A DNA stretch of 64,000 nt. Origin: Amycolatopsis bullii (lineage in GTDB: Bacteria > Actinomycetota > Actinomycetes > Mycobacteriales > Pseudonocardiaceae). The stretch is from contig NZ_BNAW01000028.1 in NCBI RefSeq assembly GCF_014654205.1, forward strand, positions 53,282 to 117,281, written 5' to 3'. The notes beneath the pieces are model-generated. The model searched no databases and had not been told where the DNA came from. It saw only the letters and a list, made by a program, of their open reading frames with translations. The stretch's first letter is position 1. Each line of letters opens with the position of its first letter. Below are positions 7,787 through 15,934 of this stretch, piece after piece. The position numbers and the translations under genes are program-made.

Positions 7787-8653
7787 CTAGGCCTCGTTCA
7801 CCCGCAGCTTCCGCCGGAAGCGCAGCTTGGCCGAGCCGGGATCACCGGATGTGGCGACCAGCCGGCAGTTCCACAGCGCCTTCACCGGAATGTCGGCGAC
7901 GTTCCCCGTCCACCCGGTCAACGCGTGGACGACGTACCCGTCGACACCGTCCCGGCGCGCGACGACGTCCCGTTCCGTGATGCGGCGTAGCGCCGTCCGG
8001 CGGTGCATGACGACCGTGACGATCATCCGCTCGACGAACACCGGCTGCGCGCCTTCGGAAGGCGTACGGCACCCGTCCGGGAATTCGCCGCCGGGTGTTG
8101 TTTCCGCGGCGGCAGACCGCCCGATCCCCACGTAGGGCCGCCAATCTTCGCCCGCGAGGTGCCCCAGCTTCCCCGCCACAGCGGCAGCGAGCATTTCGAG
8201 CGCACCGGCCCAGGCTTTGTTCATCGGCGTGTTGGACAGCGGCTTCCGTTCTCCGAAAAGACCACGAACTTCGGCCAATTGGCCGAATCGATCGCCGAGA
8301 TTCGCCGCCCACGTCGTACTGCCGTCCGGAATCGGCGGGAGCCGGAACGCGGCCAGCAGGACGAAATGCTCCCGCGGTTCCACCACCGACCCCAGCTTGG
8401 CGATTTCGTCGACGATCAGTCCCCAGATCGCCCAGGCACGCAGCTCCGGCGTCGCCCTCGGCACCGAGGCGGTCGGGTCGACCAGGCAGCCGAGCGAAGA
8501 CCCGGAACCGCTCGACGAAGGTTCGGCCGCGCGGCGAAGGGCGCCGATCAGGTCTCCGTCCCGGCGCCTGGCCAGTGACCCCAACGCGGCCTTCGCGGGC
8601 GACTCCTCGAGAACCCCCGGCAAAGATCGACACTCCGGGGAAAAGTCCGACAC
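7787..8653 (-). CDS. Unknown protein (288 residues), possibly truncated by a TAG
   Basis: I do not recognise this family. GTG 8653 is chosen because GGAGGT lies 8 nt upstream; two GTGs and a TTG further up lack a ribosome site. The protein is soluble, with an alpha-helical N-terminal half (SLARRRDGDLIGALRRA, ELRAWAIWGLIVDEIAKLG) and a beta-rich C-terminal part (QPVFVERMIVTVVMHRRTAL, DGYVVHALTGWTGN, PVKALWNCRLVATSG). The last residues before the stop, KLRFRRKLRVNEA, run smoothly into the same-frame downstream segment, so the full product was probably about 389 residues. It lies between two tiny genes, the His/Gly peptide (convergent) and a membrane peptide (divergent). The patch is absent from the mycobacterial gene order. 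Confidence 0.65.
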   Translation of the reverse strand: MSDFSPECRSLPGVLEESPAKAALGSLARRRDGDLIGALRRAAEPSSSGSGSSLGCLVDPTASVPRATPELRAWAIWGLIVDEIAKLGSVVEPREHFVLLAAFRLPPIPDGSTTWAANLGDRFGQLAEVRGLFGERKPLSNTPMNKAWAGALEMLAAAVAGKLGHLAGEDWRPYVGIGRSAAAETTPGGEFPDGCRTPSEGAQPVFVERMIVTVVMHRRTALRRITERDVVARRDGVDGYVVHALTGWTGNVADIPVKALWNCRLVATSGDPGSAKLRFRRKLRVNEA

Positions 8654-8755
8654 GAAGAAACACCTCCGCACCACCAAAGATCATTTCCGGTCCCGGTCTT
8701 CACGAGCCACGCTTGGACGACGCCGTACTAGCACACCATAGAGAGGGGTAGTACG

Positions 8756-8914
8756 GTGGGCAAAGAAAAGGACAATTCCCGGGCGCTCGGAAAATTGATC
8801 AAAGCCGGCCTAGCCGGGATCGGCGGGCTCTACCTCGTCACCGGCTCCCTCGCCGTGACCGCCATCGGAGCGGTCGTCGCGGTCGTTCTGGCGGCCGTGC
8901 AGGCGGAGCGGTGA
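8756..8914 (+). CDS. 52-residue small membrane protein
   Basis: GTG 8756 to TGA 8914, with a GAGAGGGG ribosome site 7 nt upstream. The N-terminus is basic and amphipathic (GKEKDNSRALGKLIKAG). It is followed by a Gly/Ala/Val-rich hydrophobic stretch of about 30 residues (LAGIGGLYLVTGSLAVTAIG onward) and a short polar tail ending QAER. This is the look of a single-span or re-entrant inner-membrane peptide. It is divergent from the unknown gene at 8653, with 102 bp between that holds both promoters; TTGGAC at 8713-8718 may be its -35. No family recognised. Toxin-like, holin-like or accessory-subunit roles are possible but unsupported. Confidence 0.55.
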   Translation: MGKEKDNSRALGKLIKAGLAGIGGLYLVTGSLAVTAIGAVVAVVLAAVQAER

Positions 8915-9775
8915 CTACGCCAGCTGCTGCCGCACCGCCGAGGCGAACCGCATCGCCGCGCCCGGGTCCGTCTGCCGGAAGCCCAGCGACGGCTCCGCCA
9001 GCTCCAGCTCCAGCAGCAACGGCTTCCCGTCCGCCCCGCGCACCAGGTCCACCCGCGCATACAGCAGCTCGGCCCGCAGGATCCCCAGCAACGCCGAAGC
9101 CGCGTCCAGGACGTCCTCCGCCAGCGCCACGGCGTCCGCGGGTGGCGAAGCCGGGGCCAGCTCCTCGGCCAGGTACAGCCCGGAGGAATCCAGAGTGGAC
9201 CCCAGCATCGCGCCCTTCGTGAAGGCGTGGGAATAGACGCCGCCCAGGTACACCAGAGCCAGCTCGCCGTCGGTGTCCACACTGGACTGGTACGGCTGGA
9301 TCAGCGCGGTGTGGCCCTCGGCGTGCAGCGACGCCACGTGCGCGGATGCGTCGGCACCCGAAGCGAACCGGGCCGCGCCGCGCGAGCCTGCTCCCACCGA
9401 GGGCTTCACGACGAAGTCCGAAGACGGGAACGACGGAGATGACCCCGGCGCCACCAGCGAAGTCGGCACCACCGCCAACCCCGCGTCCAGCAGCTCCACC
9501 AGGTACGACTTGTCCGTGTTCCACCGCACCACGGCCGCGGAATTGACCAGCGACGGCACCGACTCGCACCAGGCGAGGAACTCCGGACGCCGAGCCGCGT
9601 AATCCCAGGTCGCGCGCAGGATCACCGCGTCCGCCGAGGAGAAGTCGAACGAAGAATCCCACGGCGCCCACTCCACCGAAAAGCCCAGCGAAGTCAACGC
9701 GGGCACGACGGCGTCGTCGTCGCCGTCACCCGTGGGGAGCTCTGCGCAGCTGACCAGGACCGCGGTGCGGCTCAC
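8915..9775 (-). CDS. ATP-grasp family protein
   Basis: A 286-residue predicted ATP-dependent carboxylate-amine ligase of the RimK/ATP-grasp class. The N-terminal domain begins TAVLVSCAEL and contains ILRATWDYAARRPEF. The ATP-binding loop is DFVVKPSVGAGSRGAARF (about residues 135-152). The metal-binding strand is YARVDLVRG followed by LLLELELAEPSLGF near the C-terminus. Similar stand-alone proteins are common in actinomycetes and are often annotated only as ATP-grasp; one relative is DcsG, which closes cycloserine. The substrate is unknown. GTG 9775 overlaps the TGA of the upstream small gene (GTGA), so the two are co-translated. Confidence 0.82.
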   Translation of the reverse strand: MSRTAVLVSCAELPTGDGDDDAVVPALTSLGFSVEWAPWDSSFDFSSADAVILRATWDYAARRPEFLAWCESVPSLVNSAAVVRWNTDKSYLVELLDAGLAVVPTSLVAPGSSPSFPSSDFVVKPSVGAGSRGAARFASGADASAHVASLHAEGHTALIQPYQSSVDTDGELALVYLGGVYSHAFTKGAMLGSTLDSSGLYLAEELAPASPPADAVALAEDVLDAASALLGILRAELLYARVDLVRGADGKPLLLELELAEPSLGFRQTDPGAAMRFASAVRQQLA

Positions 9776-10074
9776 CGGCCCGCCATCTTGCGGCGGTGCT
9801 CCGGGCCGATCTTCGTCTGGTTCACCGTCTCGGCGTCCCACGTCGCCGGGGCCAGGTCCTCGACCGCCTCGACCAGTGCCTCGCCGGTCGCCACCGAGGG
9901 CACCACCACGTCGCCGAGCGCGCCGTCGGCGCCGACCAGGACCACGCGGGCGCCGGCCCGGCCGATGTTCTCCACCACCGCGCGGGACGGCTTGCCGTGC
10001 GCCTTCACGAACTTGCGCGCCGCGGTCAGCTGCGCGCCGGACGGCGGGACGACGGTCTCTTCGTTTTCAGCCAC
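9772..10074 (-). CDS. Conserved hypothetical protein upstream of the ATP-grasp gene
   Basis: A 100-residue soluble protein of unknown function. It reads QLTAARKFVKAHGKPSRAV near the N-terminus, then ARVVLVGADGALGDVVVPS, and ends NQTKIGPEHRRKMAGR. The frame extends further upstream, but GTG 10074 gives a sensible N-terminus (AENEETVVPP). A GTG at 10083 and a TTG at 10092 are alternatives, and none has a strong ribosome site. Its stop overlaps the ATP-grasp start, so a functional link is likely. It is divergent from the quinone oxidoreductase gene, with about 90 bp of shared promoter space. Confidence 0.7.
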   Translation of the reverse strand: MAENEETVVPPSGAQLTAARKFVKAHGKPSRAVVENIGRAGARVVLVGADGALGDVVVPSVATGEALVEAVEDLAPATWDAETVNQTKIGPEHRRKMAGR

Positions 10075-10166
10075 GGACAGCACGATAACCAAGAACCGGC
10101 CGGAACGCGGAACAGCGTGGCCTCGGCCATAGTTGCACCCGGGAGAACCCGACCCGAGGAGGACCC

Positions 10167-11135
10167 ATGCCCACCGCAGTGCAGGTGACGAAGACCGGCG
10201 GCCCGGAAGTGCTCGAACCGGCCGAAGTGGACGTCTGTGCCCCGCAGGACGGCGAACTGCTGGTCGACGTCGCCGCGGCCGGGGTCAACTACATCGACAC
10301 CTACCAGCGCCAGGGCATCTACCCGATGGAGCTGCCGGTCGTGCTCGGCCTCGAAGGCGCCGGCACGGTCGTGGAGGCCGCCGACGGCACCGGGTTCGCG
10401 CCCGGCGACCGGGTGGCCTGGCAGGGGTCGATCGGCAGCTACGCGGCGCGCAAGCTCGTCCCGGCGTCGGTTGCGGTCAGGGTCCCCGAGGGCGTCTCCC
10501 TCGAGACGGCCGCCGCGACCATGCTGCAGGGCATCACCGCGCACTACCTGGTCGCCTCGACCTTCGAGGTGAAGCCGGGCCACGACGTGCTGGTGCACGC
10601 GGCCGCGGGCGGCGTGGGCCTGCTCCTCGTGCAGCTGGCGAAGGCGCGCGGCGCCCGCGTCATCGGCACGGTGTCGACCGAGGAGAAGGAGAAGCTCGCC
10701 CGCGAAGCCGGCGCGGACGAGGTCATCCGCTACGACCGCGAGGACTTCGCCAAGCTCACCCGCGAGCTGACGAACGGCGAGGGCGTCGACGTCGTCTACG
10801 ACGGCGTCGGCAAGGACACCGTCGACGGCAGCCTGGCCAGCCTGAAGGTCCGCGGCCTGCTCGCGCTCTTCGGCGCCTCCAGCGGCCCGGTCCCGCCCCT
10901 GGACCCGCAGCGCCTCAACTCCGGCGGCTCGCTGTACCTGACCCGCCCGACGTCGGTGCACTACACGCGCACGCGGGAGGAGATCGACTGGCGCTCGAAG
11001 GAGCTGTTCGACGCCATCCTCGCGGGCGAGCTGAACGTCCGCATCGGCGGCAAGTACCCCCTGGCCGACGCCCGCAAGGCCCACGAGGACCTGCAGGGCC
11101 GCCGCACCACCGGCAAGCTCCTGCTCATCCCCTGA
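10167..11135 (+). CDS. qor: NADPH:quinone oxidoreductase (zinc-free MDR family)
   Basis: A 322-residue medium-chain reductase. The N-terminal GroES-like fold includes NYIDTYQRQGIYPMELP and GFAPGDRVAWQG. The Rossmann domain has the AxxGxxG-type cofactor motif HAAAGGVGLLLVQLAKARGA (about residues 145-164), with no zinc-ligand cysteines. It reduces quinones with NADPH in the cytosol, usually as a one- or two-electron detoxifying enzyme. ATG 10167 follows GAGGAGGA closely. It lies in the same neighbourhood as Rv1454c, the mycobacterial qor. It is convergent with the FKBP gene, with a strong palindromic terminator between. Confidence 0.9.
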   Translation: MPTAVQVTKTGGPEVLEPAEVDVCAPQDGELLVDVAAAGVNYIDTYQRQGIYPMELPVVLGLEGAGTVVEAADGTGFAPGDRVAWQGSIGSYAARKLVPASVAVRVPEGVSLETAAATMLQGITAHYLVASTFEVKPGHDVLVHAAAGGVGLLLVQLAKARGARVIGTVSTEEKEKLAREAGADEVIRYDREDFAKLTRELTNGEGVDVVYDGVGKDTVDGSLASLKVRGLLALFGASSGPVPPLDPQRLNSGGSLYLTRPTSVHYTRTREEIDWRSKELFDAILAGELNVRIGGKYPLADARKAHEDLQGRRTTGKLLLIP

Positions 11136-11139
11136 CCCA

Positions 11140-11196
11140 AGCGCCCCAAGGCGGCCTTGGTTGCGTCTCACGCACCGAAGGCCGCATTGGGGCGCT
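11140..11196. terminator. Large palindrome, bidirectional terminator or dispersed repeat
   Basis: The arms AGCGCCCCAA and TTGGGGCGCT flank an inner pair GCGGCCTTGGTTGCGT/ACGCACCGAAGGCCGC with a 3-nt loop, making an almost perfect stem of about 27 bp. It lies exactly between the convergent qor and FKBP genes, so it can terminate both. Palindromes of this wording occur repeatedly between genes in Amycolatopsis as I recall them; that could not be checked here. Confidence 0.8.
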
Positions 11197-11202
11197 GGAG
11201 AC

Positions 11203-11757
11203 TCAGGCGACGGAGACGGCGTCGGTGACGAACACCAGCGTCTCGTTCGGCTTGATGCCGTTGCCGCCCTCGCGGTAGGCGAGGTCCGGCGGGATGATCA
11301 GCAGCCGGCGGCCGCCCTGCTTGATGCCCACCAGGCCCTGGTCCCAGCCCGGGATGACCTTGCCCGCGCCGAGGACGAGGTCGAACGGCTTCTGGCCGAA
11401 CGAGCTGTCGAGCACCTGCTTGTCCGACCAGGTCACCAGGTGGTAGTTCATCTGGAGCTTCTGACCGGCCTGCGCGCCGTCGCCGGTGCCCTCGGACAGG
11501 TCCTTGGTGATCAGCTTCTTCGGCGGGTCGCAGTCGTCCGGGATGGTGATTTCGGGCTTTTCGCCGAACTTGCCCGTCGTCTTGATGTCGTCCGCCGTGC
11601 ACTCGCGGCCCTTGCTCTGGGTCGACGGCGCGGCGCTCGACGCGGGGACGGACGGGCCCGCCGGCGGGGCGGCCGTCTCGGTTTTGGGGTCCTGGCCGCA
11701 CGCGGCCAGCGACAGCGCCGCCACGGCGACGACCACGAACTTCCCGATCTTCTGCAT
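11203..11757 (-). CDS. FKBP-type peptidyl-prolyl isomerase, lipoprotein
   Basis: A 184-residue exported prolyl isomerase. The N-terminus is a lipoprotein signal peptide (MQKIGKFVVVAVAALSLAAC) with a lipobox ending at Cys20. A Ser/Pro/Ala-rich linker to about residue 55 follows. The FKBP domain then shows GTGDGAQAGQKLQMNYHLV, SSFGQKPFDLVLGAGKVIPG and GLVGIKQGGRRLLIIPP. It is predicted to act at the outer face of the membrane in folding exported proteins. ATG 11757 is chosen over an upstream in-frame ATG because it begins the signal peptide. The gene ends against the shared palindrome with qor and is downstream of the helicase gene on the same strand. Confidence 0.9.
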   Translation of the reverse strand: MQKIGKFVVVAVAALSLAACGQDPKTETAAPPAGPSVPASSAAPSTQSKGRECTADDIKTTGKFGEKPEITIPDDCDPPKKLITKDLSEGTGDGAQAGQKLQMNYHLVTWSDKQVLDSSFGQKPFDLVLGAGKVIPGWDQGLVGIKQGGRRLLIIPPDLAYREGGNGIKPNETLVFVTDAVSVA

Positions 11758-11767
11758 GCGAGGCACC

Positions 11768-14005
11768 CTAGCCAAGCACGGAGAGTGCCGGCACGTCGTC
11801 ACCGGTGGCGACCACGCCGAGCCGCCGGGTAGCGCGTGTGAGGGCCACGTACAGGTCGTTGAGGCCCCGCGGCGATCCCGCGACGACCTCGTCCGGCGCG
11901 ACGAGGACCACCGAGTCGAACTCCAGGCCCTTCGAGCGCTCGACCGTCAGGACGCTCAGCCGTTCGTCGAACGGGCGCAGCAGCGCCGAGACCGCGTCGA
12001 AGCGGCCCGCGGGCACCAGGACCGCCACCGTGCCACCGTCCACTTCGGACAGCTCGCGCGCCACCAGCTCCGGCAGCTCCGCCGCCAGGTCCCCGGGACG
12101 CACCGACCACGGCGGTACCCCGGTCTCCCGCACCGAGGATGGCGCCGAGAGCGAGGGCGAAACCTCCGCGAGCACCCGCGCCGCGACGGCCATGATCTCG
12201 GCGGGCGTGCGGTAGTTCACGGTCAGCTGCTCCAGCCGCCAGCGGTCCTCGACGTACGGCGAGAGCACCTCGCCCCACGACCGCGCGCCACCCGCCGCGC
12301 CGGTCTGGGCCACGTCCCCGACCAGGGTCATCGACCGGTTCGGCGTGCGCCGCATGAGCAGCCGCCAGTCCATCGCCGACAGCTCCTGGGCCTCGTCGAC
12401 GATCACGTGCCCGAACGTCCAGGTCCGGTCCTGCGCGGCCCGCTGGGCGGCGGTCAGCTCGCTGCGCGCCTGCTGGCGTTCGGCGAACAACTCGGCGTCG
12501 AGGACGTCGGAGACGCGCAGCAGTTCCTCGTCGATGATCTCTTCGTCCTGCTCGAGGATGTCGAGCACGCCCTCGGCGTACGCGCGGTCCTCGCGCTCAC
12601 GGCGTTTGCGCTCGACGCGCGCCTCGGTGTCGTCGACGCCGATCAGCTCGGCGAGCTCGTCGAGCAGCGGCACGTCCGCGGGGGTCCAGCGAGCGTCGCG
12701 GCCGCTTTCCAGCAGGGCGCGATCCTCGGGCGAGAGCAGCTTGCCGGCGGCGGCGTCGAGGCGTTCGCGGTCGGCGAACAGGTCGTCGAGCACGCCTTCC
12801 GGGGTCAGCACCGGCCACAGTGCGTCCAGAGCGGCGGCGACGTTCTCGTCCGCGGCCAGCTCGGCGCGGATGTCGGCCAGGTCCTGGCCGTCGAGCAGGT
12901 CCTCCCCCAGCTTGCGGGCGGCCTGGCGGGTCAGCGCGTCGAGGACGTCGGAGACGAACAGGCGCCGCGCCGGGTTGTGCGGCCGCCGCGAACGACGGGC
13001 CCGGGTGCGGGCGTCGGTGCACGTCTTGCGGTCCAGGCGCAGCACGTCGTGCTCGTACTCGATCTCCATGACCGGCTCGGGCACGCGCTGGCGGTCGCGC
13101 ACGGCGTTGGCCAGCACCTCGGCCAGCACCAGCCGCCCCTTGACCTCGGTTGCCTCGCGCGACTCGACGCCGTCGGCGGTCAGGCCGGGGTAGAGCTGGC
13201 CGATGGTCGCGAGCAGCACACCGGTCTCGCCGAGCGAGGGCAGCACCTGGCCGATGTAGCGCAGGAACGTGCTGTTCGGGCCGACGACGAGCACGCCGCG
13301 GGTGGTGAGCTGCTGGCGGTGCGTGTAGAGCAGGTAGGCGGCGCGGTGCAGCGCGACGGCGGTCTTGCCGGTGCCGGGACCGCCCTGCACGACCATGACG
13401 CCGCCGAGCGGGGCGCGGATGATGCGGTCCTGCTCGGCCTGGATGGTGGCGACGATGTCGCTCATCTCGCCGGTGCGCCGCTGTTCGAGAGCGGCCAGCA
13501 GCGCGGCTTCACCGGCCAGGCCGAGGTCCTGGCCCTGGTCGGCGGCGGTGAGGTCGAGGATCTCGTCGTCGAACCCGGTGACCTTGCGGCTCAGGGACCG
13601 CAGGTGCCGGCGCCGGCGCACCCCTTCGGGAGAAGCCGCGGTGGCCAGGTAGAACGGCCGCGCGACGGGCGCTCGCCAGTCGACCAGCAGCGGCTTGTAG
13701 TCGTCGTCTTCGTCGAACAGCCCGAGCCGGCCGATGTAGGTGGTTTCCTCGGCGCTTTCGGGGACGAAGTCGAGCCGCCCGAAGGCGAGGCCCTGCTCGA
13801 CGGAGCCGAGCTGGGCGAGCCGGTCGGTGTAGAGCGTGGTGGCGACGTCCCGCTCGGTGCGGGCCTGCGGGGTGCCCCCGGTCTGCCGCAGCGTCTCGTC
13901 GAGGCGGCGCTGGGCTTCGAGGCGCTCGGCGTCGAGCTTCGCGTAGAGGGTGGTGACGTACGCCTGCTCGCGGGCGAGCTCGGCGGAGAAGTCGTCCGAA
14001 GACAA
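11768..14005 (-). CDS. helR: HelD/HelR-family RNA-polymerase-associated ATPase
   Basis: A 745-residue UvrD-like superfamily 1 ATPase. The N-terminal antiparallel coiled coil (SAELAREQAYVTTLYAKLDA, residues 5-60) and the IGRLGLFDEDDDYKPLLVDW region are typical of HelD/HelR rather than UvrD. Walker A is GGPGTGKTAVALHR (about 205-218), and the C-terminal SF1 motif is LTVERSKGLEFDSVVL. Family members release RNA polymerase from stalled complexes, and actinobacterial HelR can displace rifamycin from it. Start codons are TTG only: 14005 (SSDDFSAEL) or 14038; both are weak. No rifamycin-associated element was found upstream. Moderate confidence in HelR versus HelD. Confidence 0.82.
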   Translation of the reverse strand: MSSDDFSAELAREQAYVTTLYAKLDAERLEAQRRLDETLRQTGGTPQARTERDVATTLYTDRLAQLGSVEQGLAFGRLDFVPESAEETTYIGRLGLFDEDDDYKPLLVDWRAPVARPFYLATAASPEGVRRRRHLRSLSRKVTGFDDEILDLTAADQGQDLGLAGEAALLAALEQRRTGEMSDIVATIQAEQDRIIRAPLGGVMVVQGGPGTGKTAVALHRAAYLLYTHRQQLTTRGVLVVGPNSTFLRYIGQVLPSLGETGVLLATIGQLYPGLTADGVESREATEVKGRLVLAEVLANAVRDRQRVPEPVMEIEYEHDVLRLDRKTCTDARTRARRSRRPHNPARRLFVSDVLDALTRQAARKLGEDLLDGQDLADIRAELAADENVAAALDALWPVLTPEGVLDDLFADRERLDAAAGKLLSPEDRALLESGRDARWTPADVPLLDELAELIGVDDTEARVERKRREREDRAYAEGVLDILEQDEEIIDEELLRVSDVLDAELFAERQQARSELTAAQRAAQDRTWTFGHVIVDEAQELSAMDWRLLMRRTPNRSMTLVGDVAQTGAAGGARSWGEVLSPYVEDRWRLEQLTVNYRTPAEIMAVAARVLAEVSPSLSAPSSVRETGVPPWSVRPGDLAAELPELVARELSEVDGGTVAVLVPAGRFDAVSALLRPFDERLSVLTVERSKGLEFDSVVLVAPDEVVAGSPRGLNDLYVALTRATRRLGVVATGDDVPALSVLG

Positions 14006-14065
14006 AGATCCTGCTTTCGCCTCAAGGAAAAGAGCCAACGAAGTGTAACGGCGGCCGCCGCGCGA

Positions 14066-14674
14066 TCATTCCGTCCGCAGGTCGCAGTAGGGAAAGACCT
14101 CGGCACCCGGAGCGCCACCGGGCAGCACCTTCTCCCCCGCCGCGCAGGACACGTTCGCGGGTGGCAGCTGTTCGCCGCCGGTGATTCGCCCGTCCGGGGC
14201 ACGGAACAACACCGCGGCGCCCCGGCTGGTCAGCGCCCGGCAGTTCCCGGAGCGGTAGCGAACGCCGCCGGGCACGACCTCGGCGGTCACCGGTGTGAAG
14301 CCGCCCAGGGCTTCCGGCGCGATCCAGACGACCGGACCGACCGCGGGGCCGTCGAGGACGACCCCGATCCGCTGCCCCGGCAGCAGCACCGGCACCTCGA
14401 CGGTCCGGGCCCCGGACGTGACGACGATCCGGTAAGCGGCGAGGGTGCTGGTGTTCTCCAGCACAGCTGCACCGGGCCCCTGTTCGGCGACGCGGACGGC
14501 ACCGCCGTCGGGGGCCGGCCCGGGGAGCGCGGTGATCCGTTTCGGGATGGTGCAGCCGCCGGTGAGCAGGGTCTCGTCCAGTGCGGGCAGCTTCCCGCGG
14601 CCGAGGAGGACCAGCAGGCCCAGGACGACGACCGCGGCGACCGCGGTCCCGATCCGTCTCAGAGCCGGATTCAG
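14066..14674 (-). CDS. Membrane-anchored hypothetical protein downstream of ctaB
   Basis: About 202 residues. A single N-terminal hydrophobic anchor (IGTAVAAVVVLGLLVLLG) is followed by an extracytoplasmic domain with three cysteines (TGGCTIPK, SGNCRALT and ANVSCAAG) plus YCDL near the end. No family recognised. No ATG, GTG or TTG lies near the natural beginning. CTG 14674, overlapping the ctaB stop (CTGA), gives the most sensible N-terminus (NPALRRIGT); CTG 14662 is also possible. It follows ctaB directly on the same strand, so it may accompany oxidase assembly, but this is inference from position. Confidence 0.6.
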   Translation of the reverse strand: MNPALRRIGTAVAAVVVLGLLVLLGRGKLPALDETLLTGGCTIPKRITALPGPAPDGGAVRVAEQGPGAAVLENTSTLAAYRIVVTSGARTVEVPVLLPGQRIGVVLDGPAVGPVVWIAPEALGGFTPVTAEVVPGGVRYRSGNCRALTSRGAAVLFRAPDGRITGGEQLPPANVSCAAGEKVLPGGAPGAEVFPYCDLRTE

Positions 14675-15651
14675 AACGGCAGGCCGAGCGTGGGCAGGCC
14701 GATCGCCGAGTCCACCGCCAAGGCCACGAACACGATCATCAGGTACGTGTTCGACCGGTGGAACAGCGCCATCGGCTTCGTTTCTTCACCCCGCCGCACC
14801 GCCGCCTGCAGGCTGTGGGCGTAGAAGAGGAACCAACCGCCCGCCAGGATGGCGAACGTGCCGTACAGCCAGGACGTCACCGGGAGCAGCAGGAGCGTCC
14901 ACGCCACCATCACCCACGAGTAGATGACGATCTGGCGGGCCACGTGCTGGGCGGTGGCGACCACCGGCAGCATCGGGACGCCCGCGCGCTCGTAGTCGTC
15001 GCGGTACTTCATGCCCAGCGCCCAGGTGTGCGGGGGCGTCCAGAAGAAGATCACGCCGAACATCACGAACGCCGGCCACTGGACCGTGCCGGTGACGGCC
15101 GCCCAGCCGATGACCACCGGCATGCAGCCCGCCGCGCCGCCCCAGACCACGTTCTGTGACGTGCGCCGCTTGAGGCCGAGCGTGTAGACGAAGATGTAGA
15201 ACAAGATCGTCGCGATCGCCAGGATGGCCGACAGCAGGTTCACCGTGAGGTAGAGCACGGCGGCCGAGGCGACACCCATCACCAAGCCGAAGATCAGCGC
15301 GCCGCGGCGGGGCACCGAGTCCTTGACCAGCGGACGGCGTTTCGTGCGGTTCATCACCTTGTCGATGTCCGCGTCGATCACGCAGTTGAGCGCGTTCGCG
15401 CTGCCCGCGGCCATCGTCCCGCCGACCAGCGTGGCCAGCACCAGCCACGGCGACGGGATCTGACGGCCGGCGAGGAACATCGCCGGGATGGTGGTCACCA
15501 GCAGGAGCTCGATCACCCGGGGCTTGGCCAGCGCGGCGTAGGCGCCGACGACCCGGCGGAGGCTGCGCCGCTCACCGTGCGGTCGTTCACCGGTCGGGTG
15601 CACGGCGCTGGTGTCTTCACTGCGTCCGTGCGCAGCGTTCACCGGCGACAT
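14671..15651 (-). CDS. ctaB: Protohaem IX farnesyltransferase (haem O synthase)
   Basis: A 326-residue UbiA-family prenyltransferase that attaches a farnesyl group to haem B, giving haem O for the aa3 oxidase. The first aspartate-rich motif is NALNCVIDADIDKVMNRTKR, and the second acidic loop is KYRDDYERAGVPMLP. Nine hydrophobic segments follow a polar N-terminal tail of about 40 residues. ATG 15651 has GGAG upstream; the open frame continues to 15777 without a plausible start. The gene is divergent from transketolase, as in mycobacteria (Rv1451/Rv1449c), and its product feeds CtaA encoded at 5,338. Confidence 0.94.
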   Translation of the reverse strand: MSPVNAAHGRSEDTSAVHPTGERPHGERRSLRRVVGAYAALAKPRVIELLLVTTIPAMFLAGRQIPSPWLVLATLVGGTMAAGSANALNCVIDADIDKVMNRTKRRPLVKDSVPRRGALIFGLVMGVASAAVLYLTVNLLSAILAIATILFYIFVYTLGLKRRTSQNVVWGGAAGCMPVVIGWAAVTGTVQWPAFVMFGVIFFWTPPHTWALGMKYRDDYERAGVPMLPVVATAQHVARQIVIYSWVMVAWTLLLLPVTSWLYGTFAILAGGWFLFYAHSLQAAVRRGEETKPMALFHRSNTYLMIVFVALAVDSAIGLPTLGLPF

Positions 15652-15934
15652 TTCACTCCCTGCGTCAGGTTCGGGCGGGACCAGTCCGGGTAGCCGAAGA
15701 ACCAGCCTTACTGAACCCTCGAACGATGTTAGACGTGGTGAATCCCGTGGGTGATCGCGGGTCCTCGACCGGCCCAAGCACTAGGCTGGCCGCGACGGGC
15801 CGCGATTGCCCCTGCGCATGGCCGCGAGCAGGAATATCGTCCCTTCGGGATCGATTGAGATAAGTAGCCGCGCGTACGGGTAACCGGAACGAGGAAGACC
15901 AGCCGCAACCATCATGACCGGGAGTTGGAGTTCA
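15652..15934. promoter_or_regulatory. Divergent intergenic region between ctaB and tkt
   Basis: 283 bp without a coding frame I can support. It must hold the promoters for ctaB (minus) and for the pentose-phosphate operon (plus). A TTGAGA at 15855-15860 could be a -35 for tkt, but the matching -10 is weak. No riboswitch-like or repeated structure was recognised. Confidence 0.5.

Noticed and set aside
14038..14066. A rifamycin-associated element upstream of the HelR-like gene.
   Set aside because: The remembered palindrome (GGGGCTTGC...GCAAG...CCCC type) is not present in the short upstream gap.
11486..14824. A 1,112-residue plus-strand open frame opposite the HelR-like gene.
   Set aside because: It spans three real minus-strand genes with clear motifs, and the translation has no recognisable domain.
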